64,000 bases of DNA, taken from contig JAGMVK010000004.1 of assembly GCA_020747065.1 (NCBI GenBank), positions 2,542,001 to 2,606,000 of the forward strand. The letters run 5' to 3'. Below, piece by piece: positions 1-10,624 of the stretch. The DNA comes from Cadophora sp. MPI-SDFR-AT-0126. Lineage: Eukaryota > Ascomycota > Leotiomycetes > Helotiales > Ploettnerulaceae. The first letter of the stretch is position 1, and every line of letters begins with the position of its first letter. A program made the position numbers and the translations under genes. The notes beneath the pieces were generated by a model, which made no database searches, was not told the DNA's origin, and was given only the letters and a program-made list of their open reading frames with translations.

Positions 1-1235
1 GGTCGAACAACATTGATGGCGGTGTTCTGCTCGCTCTCAACCACCTTACAGACACCATAGTTGCAAGCGACAACTCGTCAATTGCAGTTGGACCCGGTGC
101 TAGATGGGTCAATGTCTACGAAGCACTCGCTCCTTATGGATTGTATTGTATCGGTGGACGTCTAAAGACGATTGGTGTACCCGGTCTCGAGCTGATCGGC
201 GGCTTCCACTATCTCATTAACAAGTACGGATTTGCAATGGACAATATCCTCAGCTATGATGTTGTTCTCGGCAATGGTACTCAAGTGGTTGCTGATTCAA
301 CTACCAACACTGATCTCTTCTGGGCTTTGAAAGGTGGAGCTAGCAATTTCGGTATCGTCACCAAATTCGTCATCAAGGCGCTTCCTATCCCTATGATCAG
401 TACGACCATTCAGGCGTTTAATGAGTCTTATGCCGAGGATTTCATCGCAGCCACTGTTGAGATGACTCAAAACAACGACGCGGAAATTGGAGCTGGGTCA
501 GTCGTCAGTATCCAGTATAACGCCACCACAAAGGCTGTCACTCCGTCCCTGCTGGGCGTTCAAGAAGGAACCGAATCGCCACCATCTCGATTTGCAGCAT
601 ACTCGAAGATCCCTTCCTTGCGGACAATCAACAATGTCTCGACTCCTCGCGAGTGGCACAAAAATCTCGACACCCCCAACCAGATGTTCCGAGTGCAGTT
701 TGCACACAAGACCATCGTTCCGGATACAGATCAATTGGTCAAGATATTCAAGGCATGGAAGGATGCCGTGGATACCATCAGCGATGTTGAAGGTTTATAC
801 CCGACTTTTGTCCTGAATATCATGTCAAAGAGTACCATGACGGTGGCCAAGGAGAATGGTTTTGGCAACACCTGGGGCCTGAACGATGATCAAGATCTCA
901 TCAGTAAGTTTGTTCAGATCATCCCATAATTGACTGAGCTAGCTACTAACATGAACGTTCTAGTCTGGCAACTCTCCACCGGATGGGCTAATGCTGTTGA
1001 TGACCTCCGTATGACCAACTGGGCTCGGGGATTCATCGACTACTGGCACTCCGAGAACCAGGCTGCTGGTCTTGCATCCGAATTCATCTACATGGGCGAC
1101 GCCGGAGAGTTTCAAGAGCCCTTCCTAGGATTTCCTCTTGAGAACGTGCAGAGAATGAGACAAATTCGCGAGGATGTGGATCCGTTGGGAGTCTTCAGCC
1201 GTCTGAATTGGGGTGGCTTCAAGCTCGGAATTTGA
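1..1235 (+). CDS. FAD-linked oxidoreductase (BBE/6-hydroxynicotine-oxidase type), 5' partial
   Basis: The reading frame is open from base 3, so the 5' end lies outside the window. Exons are 1-903 and 964-1235. The intron 904-963 has a GTAAGT donor and a TACTAAC branch point, and it joins ..DLI to WQLSTGW in frame. The first part matches the second half of the FAD_binding_4 domain: GGRLKTIGVPG, then IGGFHYLINKYGF, then DLFWALKGGASNFGIVTKF. The C-terminus VDPLGVFSRLNWGGFKLGI is the usual berberine-bridge-type end. Such enzymes oxidise alcohols, amines or sugars with covalently bound FAD. No Cys lies at the GVPG site where bicovalent members attach the flavin, so a mono-covalent or non-covalent type is inferred. 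The attachment His and any signal peptide are outside the window. Substrate unknown. Confidence 0.88.
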
Positions 1236-2120
1236 GAGCTGTTCGACCAAACGAAAGAGTCCGAAAATTGATGTCTTGTAATTCTTTGTACATACTTCAG
1301 AATCATTTGCTTCTTCAAATTGCCGGCTGGATCGGTCTGCTTGAGTATAGATTGCTGCAGTGCAAATGACTTACTCTGAAGAGTCGATGAGATGCCCCAG
1401 TGGTGGTGGAGTTACACATCAGCTGGAGTGTAGAGAAGGACGATCAAATGCAAACGAAGCGAATCCAAGTATACTCACGTTGAGACATCCAGGATCAGTA
1501 TCTTAGTTGTCGAAGATCTCCATGATATTAGACTGTTTGCTTTAGCTCGACATCTTTGCAAGACGCTTCAACTTGGGTTTGAGAAGAAACGATATGAAGG
1601 AGCTGAATAGCTCGACGAAGAAGTCAGACTAGACGAAGTAATGAACAATTGAATCACCTTCGCACGCTTGACTACTGTGGCTTGCTCATAACCTCAGCTA
1701 TCATATGTCTGGCAGGAGAAAATCCCAAGACATTGAGATAAAAAAGTCCGCTACAGAAAGTGGCCATATGCCCGCATTGTGATTCGTCAATCTCGCGCTC
1801 TCTTCTTACTGAGATAAAAATTCTCTCTCGGTATCATACCTAAATACCAGGCGTGCGGTTCATCTGGTATAGGGGACCTGGCCATTGGGATCTGACTTCT
1901 CAACCGAGGTACCTGGTGTTCAGGAGCATATTGAACAACTGGATGTGATCGGGAGTGGTGTCACTTTCGTAGAGCTACCAATAGATTTGCTACTTGATAT
2001 AGGTTATAGCAGCTGGCTGGCTAGATGGAGGAGCTCTTCATGAGTAATTGGCCTTTCCAGCAGTCGATATTCACTGTTTAGAAGCCCTTTCGAGCTAGTA
2101 ATTAAGCGAGATCTTGATTG

Positions 2121-2167
2121 CTCCTTCCCTTCCCTTCCCTTCCCTTCCCATCCCATCCCATCCCACC
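2121..2167 (+). repeat. Pyrimidine tract of TTCCC and ATCCC units
   Basis: Consecutive 5-bp units, first TTCCC and then ATCCC, lie about 290-330 bp before the PMA1 start codon. The tract is nearly pure C/T on the + strand. It may be a CT-box promoter element or merely a low-complexity tract. Confidence 0.7.
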
Positions 2168-2220
2168 ACTAGCGCGGGGCTGCAATACTTCTTTGGAATG
2201 ACCCTTTCCCTATCTCGATC

Positions 2221-2244
2221 TTCACCTTCACCTTCACCTTCACC
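2221..2244 (+). repeat. Four tandem TTCACC units
   Basis: Four perfect 6-bp copies in the PMA1 leader or promoter, extending the pyrimidine-rich character of the region. Confidence 0.75.
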
Positions 2245-2454
2245 ACCTCATCACGTTGTATCACCAGGTCAACTCTCTTTCCTCCTCAACAGAGATCCTC
2301 CCTCGCCCTCCTTGAAGCTTCCTTCAACACTAAACGCGTCTCGACGCCTCAACCTCGATTCCTATCCCTCTCAATCCTTTCAACAGTTCTTGTCCCAGAT
2401 TGAACATCTACATATCCTCTTTCTTGGAGCTTCACGCTCCCCGACCGCGCAGCA

Positions 2455-5400
2455 ATGGCGGACACGCAAGGTGCAACAGGCACGCGTACGAGCAACAATA
2501 CAAACGACAATCCAAATCACTTGAACACCACCATGGAACCCGGCACGTTCGATGAGAAGACCAGCCAGTATGACGACCCCACACCTGCCAAGAAGCCAAT
2601 CGAAGACGAGGAGGAGGATGAGGATATGGATGCTCTGATCGACGAACTCGAATCACAAGATGGCCATGCCGAGGACGATGAGGAAGAAAACGAGTCCAGT
2701 CCTGCTACTGGACGTGTCGTTCCTGAGGACCAACTCCAAACAGACCCTCGAATTGGTCTTACAGAGGCCGAGGTCCATCACCGCCGCAAGAAATATGGCA
2801 TGAACCAGATGAAAGAGGAAAAGGAGAACTTGATCCTCAAGTTTCTCGGATACTTCGTCGGTCCCATTCAATTCGTCATGGAGGTATGTTGATATTTTGC
2901 CTTTACCATCCCCATTTGCAATGCTTTCCCATACCACCACTTGATAGTGGACCCATGTCGTCGTCAGATCTTACCACACAATACTGCATGTCTTCCAGGT
3001 TTTAGAGCAGTTTCTCTTGGCATGTATCGTGCTAATGACACTACTTTTGATAGGCTGCTGCTGTACTTGCTGCAGGTCTCGAAGATTGGGTCGATTTTGG
3101 AGTTATCTGCGCCCTGCTTCTGCTCAATGCGTCGGTCGGATTCATCCAGGAATTCCAAGCTGGCTCAATTGTCGACGAGTTGAAGAAGACCCTTGCTTTG
3201 AAGGCTCTCGTTATTCGTGACGGCCGTCTCTTCGAGATTGAGGCTCCAGAGGTCGTCCCTGGCGACATACTCCAAATTGAAGAAGTAAGTCCATCCCTTG
3301 ATCTACGGGGCGAGTTGATACTGACAGAACTATCGATAGGGTACCATCATTCCAGCAGACGGCCGCATCGTTACTGAAGATGCCTTCCTCCAAGTCGACC
3401 AATCTGCCATTACTGGCGAGTCTCTTGCAGTCGACAAGCATCATGGTGATCAATGCTATGCTTCCTCTGGCGTCAAGCGTGGTGAGGCCTTCATGGTCAT
3501 CACCGCCACTGGTGATAACACTTTCGTTGGTCGTGCTGCTGCTCTTGTCGGCCAAGCTTCCGGCGCAACTGGCCACTTTACTGAAGTCTTGAATGGTATT
3601 GGCACGGTTCTCTTGATCCTTGTCATCTTTACCAACTTGGTCGTTTGGATTTCGTCCTTCTATCGATCCAACCCTATTGTCCTGATTCTTGAGTACACTC
3701 TCGCCATCACAATCATCGGTGTCCCAGTTGGCCTTCCAGCTGTTGTCACAACCACCATGGCAGTCGGAGCTGCATACCTCGCCAAGAAGAAGGCCATTGT
3801 CCAAAAGCTATCTGCGATTGAATCCTTGGCTGGTGTAGAAATCCTTTGCTCCGACAAGACTGGTACATTGACAAAGAACAAGCTATCTCTTGCCGAACCA
3901 TTTACTGTTCCTGGTGTGGAGCCTGATGATCTCATGCTGACTGCTTGTCTGGCTGCTTCTCGTAAGAAAAAGGGTATCGATGCCATTGACAAGGCTTTCT
4001 TGAAAGCTCTTCGTTACTACCCTCGCGCCAAGTCTGTTTTGTCCAAGTACAAGGTTATTGAGTTCCACCCATTCGATCCTGTTTCCAAGAAGGTTATGGC
4101 AGTTGTCGAATCTCCTCAAGGCGAGAGAATCATCTGCGTCAAAGGTGCACCACTTTTTGTGCTAAAGACCGTCGAGGAAGATCACCCAATTCCAGAGGAA
4201 ATTGACCAAGCTTACAAGAACAAGGTCGCTGAATTTGCTACTCGTGGTTTCCGCTCTCTCGGTGTCGCACGCAAGCGTGGTCAGGGGTCCTGGGAAATCC
4301 TTGGTATCATGCCTTGCTCTGATCCTCCTCGCCACGACACCGCCCGTACAATCAATGAAGCGAAGACTCTTGGCCTTTCAATCAAGATGTTGACTGGAGA
4401 TGCGGTCGGCATCGCTCGCGAAACCTCCCGTCAACTCGGCCTTGGAACAAATATCTACAATGCAGAGCGTCTCGGCCTCGGTGGTGGTGGAGACATGCCG
4501 GGCTCTGAAGTTTATGATTTCGTTGAGGCCGCTGATGGATTTGCTGAAGTTTTCCCTCAACACAAGTACAATGTGGTTGAGATTCTCCAACAGCGTGGCT
4601 ACCTCGTTGCCATGACTGGCGACGGCGTCAACGATGCACCATCTCTGAAGAAGGCTGACACTGGAATTGCAGTCGAGGGTGCTTCTGATGCTGCTCGTTC
4701 AGCTGCCGACATCGTATTCTTGGCTCCTGGTCTCGGTGCTATCATTGATGCTCTCAAGACTTCCCGACAGATTTTCCACCGTATGTACGCTTACGTCGTG
4801 TACCGTATCGCCTTGTCTATCCACTTGGAGATCTTCCTCGGTCTCTGGATTGCCATCTTGAACAGATCTCTCAACATTGAGTTGGTTGTCTTCATTGCCA
4901 TATTCGCTGACGTCGCCACCTTAGCCATCGCATACGATAATGCTCCGTTCTCCAAAGTTCCAGTCAAGTGGAACTTGCCTAAGCTGTGGGGTATGTCGGT
5001 ACTGCTCGGTATCGTTCTTGCTGTCGGTACTTGGATCACTCTCACTACTATGATTGCTCGTGGAGAAAATGGAGGTATTGTTCAGAATTTCGGCAATCTC
5101 GATGCAGTCGTCTTCCTCGAAATTTCTCTTACTGAGAATTGGCTGATCTTCATCACCCGTGCTAATGGTCCATTCTGGTCGTCGCTCCCTTCGTGGCAAC
5201 TGGCAGGTGCTATTTTCTTAGTTGACATCCTTGCTACATTATTCACCCTTTTCGGTTGGTTCCTTGACAGTCACACATCCATCGTCGCCGTTGTCCGCAT
5301 TTGGGTCTTCTCTTTCGGTGTCTTCTGCATTCTGGGAGGTGTTTACTATCTTCTCCAAGATAGCTCTGGCTTCGATAGCATTATGCACGGCAAGTCTCCA

Positions 5401-5534
5401 AAGAAAACCCAGAAGCAGCGCTCACTCGAAGACTTCGGTAAGTTTTCCCTCATTTACCTTCTTCAATCCGAACTAAGTGCCCCATAGTCGTCTCACTCCA
5501 ACGTGTATCAACACAACACGAGAAATCGGCCTAA
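2455..5534 (+). CDS. PMA1: Plasma-membrane H+-transporting P-type ATPase (PMA1)
   Basis: This P3A proton pump energises the plasma membrane and controls cytosolic pH. Exons are 2455-2883, 3054-3284, 3340-5437 and 5488-5534, giving 934 residues. The N-terminus is long and acidic ([17 protein letters not shown]). The phosphorylation loop SDKTGTLT has its Asp at about residue 392 (base 3853). The hinge [10 protein letters not shown], the TGES loop (AITGESL) and the [12 protein letters not shown] membrane helix are all present. The last exon supplies [15 protein letters not shown], equivalent to the yeast tail whose Ser-Thr pair is phosphorylated on glucose activation. Reading through the last intron instead gives a different tail that stops at its acceptor TAG. 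Identity is near certain. Confidence 0.97.
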
Positions 5535-6476
5535 ATACCCGTAGATCACGAGTGGACACGCATCGCATCTTTACGTTCGGTGTCTAGCGAATAGTGATTC
5601 TTCATTTTGAGGATCGCGCGACCCTTGCTCTGTAAAGCCGCTCAGATGGGGTTCCTGGTTTTGTGATGCTATTGTTTCTCTATTAGAATACCTATGTGCT
5701 CTTCACTACCGTGATGAAACGAGTCGTTGAGGTGGACCAGGGCGAGACAGGCGATGGCGGTCATTTTGTTGTCCTCCTTTACTTACACCCAACCTTGCAT
5801 GTTTTCTTACCAAGAGTAAATAGAAAATTCAAATTCAAAATCCAATAAATGAAAATACAATGCGTTTCGCAGATTTGCTGTGAGGTGTGGACTGTTGGGG
5901 ACCATTGTTGATATAGAGAAGAGCAAGATGAGGTGTGGACGACCAGGAGGCTTAATCCAGCCGGGGTTGGAGCTAACTCATTACAGGAGATGGTTCAGCG
6001 ATGACATGGGTGTACAGACTGCCTTTGTTGTAAGCCAATTACCGAGGCATTTCAGTCCACTTTCCAGGTAAAACAACTCGAGGATCCGAGAAAATGATGC
6101 AGACTAGCCTTGAAAGACTTCGTTTTATTGCCCTTCTTGGACTGGAAATCACTCATAAAAGCGACATATGACACTACGAGTGATCCATGCAACAGAGGGC
6201 GAGTTAGTTTCGTATTTCATCTCTCCCAAACACAACATTGCTACCGCTACCTCTCAGCACAGCCGAACCATGTGTATCCCATCGTATCCACTATCTGATG
6301 GAGCTCAGCCGAGCAGAGCCGAGTGAGAAATGCTGAAGAGTTTGTTATGTCACCGCTTGCCTCTCAGTGCTGTACACATGCTGCATGCTCGTGCTCTCGT
6401 GCAGTACACTGATGAAATGAAAATACCGCCGAGGCGATGCAAATGCAAATATAAAAACATATCTCTATTTATCTAT
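5535..6476. other. Intergenic, convergent 3' flanks
   Basis: Lies between PMA1 (+) and the acyl-CoA synthetase gene (-). It holds only short reading frames without recognisable domains or convincing starts. An A-rich stretch at about 5818-5860 could belong to the PMA1 3' UTR. Confidence 0.6.
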
Positions 6477-8776
6477 CTACAACTTGGCTCTTGGAGTCTC
6501 CTCGGCTAGAGCTTCTTCATACATGGCGTCGATTTGAGCGCGGAATTTCTTGGCCGATTGGGGGCGCTTGAGCTTCAATCTGTTGGTTTGCGAATGTGGT
6601 TAGCCAATGTTATTTTTTTTTTTATCAATTTTGGTAACGATTTCTTCTTATGGGTTTTGAGAGCAGATAGGACAGTCGAGAGGGGGAAGAGAGCGTAGAA
6701 GAAACTTACGTTGGTGTCAACAACTCATTCTCAATGGTAAATGGCTCAACCTCCAAATGCACAGCCCGCACCTTCTCGTAGCTGTTAAACTTATTCTTCT
6801 TCCCAATCTTATCTAGCTCTTTTACAACCGCCTTCCGCACCTTCTTGTCCTTCGCCGCCGCCTTAATCGCATCCAGATCATCCGGCTGGATAGTCCTCTT
6901 CAGGACAGCACTAGCGAAGGGCGCGAATGCTACGGGGTCAACGCCGAATATCGAGACGAGGAATGCTTGTGTTGAGTCGCCGTGCACGAATGCCTGTGCC
7001 AAGATGTTCGTGTTGGCGAGATAGACATTCTCGATTCGTTCTGGAGACACGTACTCGCCCTGCGCGAGCTTGAGGACATTCTTCACGCGGTCGACGATCT
7101 TGACTCGGCCCATCGAGTCAATCTCAGCGATATCACCGGTACGGAACCAGCCATCGTCAATGATCGCCTTAGCCGTCTCCTCTGGGTTGCGGTAATATTC
7201 CCGAAAGCGGGCTTTTCCTCGCAGCAAAAGCTCGCCGCGTGGGTTAGGAGAGTCGGTTACCAGGTATTCCATGTCTGGCACGGATTGCAGACATACTTCC
7301 ATGCCGACACCGACGGCGCCGCAGTTTCCGGAGGAAAAGTCGCCTTCGAGTTGGGCGAGGCCGACGGCGTAGGATTCGGTCAGGCCGTAGCCTTGAATGA
7401 AGTCATTGCCGAATGCTGCGCGGAGGAATTGCTGGAGAGAGGGATCGATCGGAGCGGATCCAGTGACCATGCCGCGGCACCGTTGGAAACCGAAGGCACT
7501 GGCTACCTTTGGAGTGAAGACTCGGTCCCAGAACATGTGCTTGTTTGTAGCTTGTCCTGGAGGAAGTTTCATAGATGCAAGTTTCGTGTTGATGACATGG
7601 CGACCCATTGCACCTTTCAGACCTGGTGCGTCGAGGGTTGCAGCTCGTAGAGCAGAGCCGAATCTGTTGTAGAGACGGGGAACGGAGTTGAAGCCTGTGG
7701 GACGTAGAATCTTCATGTCGTCGACGAGCCCGAGGATGTCACCGCGGAAATATCCAATGGCGCAGCCGGCTGAGAGCGCTCCATGTTCTGCAACTCGCTG
7801 GTAAATGTGTGCCAGTGGAAGGTAAGAAATCAACACATCCCAATTCTGCGTATCGCTAGTGACTCGAGCAATTGCAGTTGCTGCTACTGCATTTGCATGT
7901 GTAAGGACCACTCCCTTGGGGTTTCCAGTTGTTCCAGATGTATAGTTAATGGTAATGACATCTTCTGGTCGGGGCGGTGTCATTGGTAGACCGGAAGCAG
8001 CCCCCAAAGCTTCAACGTCCTTGATATAGTGAATTGAGATTCCTGAATCAGCCGCAAGAGAATTCAAAATGGCCGCTTTTGAGTTGCCTGGCTGTTCTCC
8101 TGCATCTAGCGGGTCCAGACAGATAATAATCTTCAGAGTCGGTACCCGTGGAGCGAGCTTTAACAGCGTTGGAATATGTGGGAGTGTTGTAATAACACAT
8201 TTAAGTGTGGCATGGTTGATGATGTATTCGGTTGTTTCTGGACCAAGAGTCTCGTAGATAGATACCGTGAAAAGGGATTGAGACATACATCCCAGATCTG
8301 CTATGATTAGCCCAATATTCCTATACTCAGTGGAGTATATCCTCACCAGAAATCTGCCATTCCGGACGATTCTGGCACCAGAGCCCAACACCATACTTCT
8401 CCTCCGTAACGCCCGCCTTCTTATGCAGCTCAACAATACCAGCACCAAAGTTCTTCCTCCGCTCCGCCAGCTCGGAATAGGTCATCCACTCGAATTTATT
8501 GGCGTGTGTCTTTGTTACAGGATCGTATGGCCGGCTTCCCAGACTTCTAGCATTCGGGCGCTTCTTGACCGAGGACTCGAAGATGTCGTGCGCGGTGAGC
8601 GCTTGCGGGTCTAGGGATTCCAGCAGAGGAGTGTCTACGAATCGCCAATGCCGGTAGACTGCTGTGCGGTTCTCCTTCTCGCTCCCCGGGATCGGTAGGG
8701 AGTATGGTGTTCCTGGAGGTGGGGGAACGCGGAGGGCCTTAATGAGGGCTTCGTCTTGCAATGCTGCTGGAGCCAT
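6477..8776 (-). CDS. Long-chain fatty acid-CoA ligase with C-terminal peroxisomal signal
   Basis: Activates long-chain fatty acids to acyl-CoA through an acyl-adenylate. On the minus strand the exons are 8776-8347, 8297-6710 and 6579-6477, giving 706 residues (707 if the acceptor is at 8300). The AMP-binding signature INYTSGTTGNPKGVV lies near residue 260. Other family marks are NRPEWQIS, YGLTESYAVG, WFRTGDIAEID and GEYVSPERIENVY. The protein ends in PRAKL, and -AKL is an accepted PTS1 variant, so peroxisomal location for beta-oxidation is inferred (LACS7/Faa2-like). The short last exon starting TLKLKRPQSAKKF matches the usual family C-terminus and fixes the splice. The second intron contains a poly-T run at 6610-6623. 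Confidence 0.95.
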
Positions 8777-10624
8777 GATTGCTACTGTAAATTGGATGCA
8801 AAGCTCTTTGTTTTTTTCTGTGCCATGTTAGTCCGAGAATGTAGGTAGAGGAGCCAGGAACATGTGTCCAAGAGTTAGGAAATGAAGCTTACATTTCTAG
8901 CTTCTAAGCAGCTATGATTGGGCTTCCGAATCCGAGACTTCAAGCCTGACTCGGTGTCTTCTAAAACAAGCAGCAAAATCTGTCTTTGAGTTTTCCTTTG
9001 GCAGGAATTCCGACCAGAACTAATGAGTACAGGAAAGAAAGTAAAATGAAGTAAAGAAGATGAAAGAAGGAGAAAGGAGGAGCATGTGCGTGCGTTTGAG
9101 AAAGAAGGGTCACTCGGCCATCCAAGCTTGAATTCCTCGATCTGTTCGGCCAGCCTGCTGCCCCAAGCCGAGGCAGGCTTGCAGGTTCACAGGTCCACAG
9201 GCCACAACCACACCTCAGCGAGCGTGGTGGCCCATTCTGGGCACCGCAGCATGCGGAGCTGCCGAGACGCTGATGCGCTCCGGGTCTAAGACGCAACTCC
9301 TTCCTCTTTGTAGTATCTTACATCCGTGCTCCTCACTCGCCAAAATACAAATACAGATGCATTTAATTATGCATCTGTTGATTTTGATGTCACATTAAAC
9401 TTTGTTTTCTTCGCTCACGAGTTTGAGTTTGAGTTCAACATGTAAAGTCTTAGCCCTACGGACCCTGGTCTCCTCCGCATGTAACCTTCCTTGCCCTCGC
9501 TCTCTCGCCTCGTCTTTTGCCTTCACATGCTAACATTCCCATCCTGCCTCACATGTTCGCCGTGGACGCTTGACTCGCCTCGCCTCGCTAAAGCCTTCAT
9601 CCTTCATCCTTCATCATGGCAGCGCAGCGAAAGTTAAACGACACCAAACCTCCGCGGCGGATCGGCCATACACGGATGCCTTGCGTAAAATTTATCCCCG
9701 ACCCACCGACATCTGCCATCTGCCAATTGGTGCCGAGCATGTCACATGTGCGCTTTTCCAAGCCTCGTCGTCGGTCTTGACTTCTGAAAGGAGAATGCAT
9801 GTGGGGTTGGCGAATGCTACGATAACGCGGGGAGAGTTTGAAGGGGCTACGGGGATTGGGTGGCCGAGGTTGGTCAGGTTGGAGTTGCGATTTGATTTGA
9901 TTTGATTTAATTGGTGTTTCCCCAGATATAATGCGGGCGATGCAGAGCCCGATAAATCGCCGAGACTTGGTCAATATTTACATCTGCGCCGAGATGTCTG
10001 GATTTGTTGAAGGAACTGACTTGCCCCTGCCTCGAAACTTCAAGGCTGCTTTGATATCCATCTGCGGTCTCTACATTTACTGAGTATTGAGATGACAAGG
10101 ATGGAATTTTATGTACAAATTTTGCATTTGTCTGCTCCTGCTCTTGATACAATACTCGAAACCTGGTGACAATGCCCCAAAAACATCTTCAAGCAAATTA
10201 AACAAAATACAAACAACTCTCACCAGGCGGAGAACTGTTGAACAGTAACACAACTTAATGTGCCGCTTTCTGAAATCTGTCCGGATCTTTCCAGACAAGA
10301 GCTTTTACAGCTGACAGACAAGCAAATAGAACTCAACGCCATGCCGCAAGCAATCCCCGTTCTCCATTCTCCCCTACCAGCCTGCCCCACGCCCGGGAAT
10401 ACCGATACCGACACCAACACCATGAACCTGACCATAAAATAAATCTGGGAAGAGTGAAGCGAAGAAGGTAGAAATTTGTGACCAGAGTCTGTCTAACTCC
10501 CAAGTATGCATGATGCACCCGGATGAAAGAACAAATGAAATGGAGGAAGTTTTAGGTGTCTGATTCGCCAGGGTCAGTGGATGGGCGGCTGTAATAGCTG
10601 AAATTTCGTGAGAGTGTTGTGGCA
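8777..10624. other. Intergenic region, no supported gene
   Basis: Promoter side of the acyl-CoA synthetase and 3' flank of the Zn2Cys6 gene. Several unrelated frames of about 70-125 codons occur on both strands (for example 9570-9905 + and 9597-9974 -), but they overlap each other and show no domain. A short GATTT tandem run lies at 9889-9908. Confidence 0.55.

Larger units (their letters stand above)
1236..2454. other. Intergenic region upstream of PMA1
   Basis: No coding sequence is supported here. It holds the 3' flank of the oxidase and the promoter and leader of the H+-ATPase gene. The last 350 bases are strongly pyrimidine-rich, as is common just upstream of highly expressed fungal genes. 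Confidence 0.6.

Noticed and set aside
6982..7650. 222-codon frame on + strand
   Set aside because: Antisense shadow of the acyl-CoA synthetase exon.
9570..9974. Overlapping frames on both strands
   Set aside because: No domain, composition like the surrounding spacer, and includes a simple GATTT repeat.
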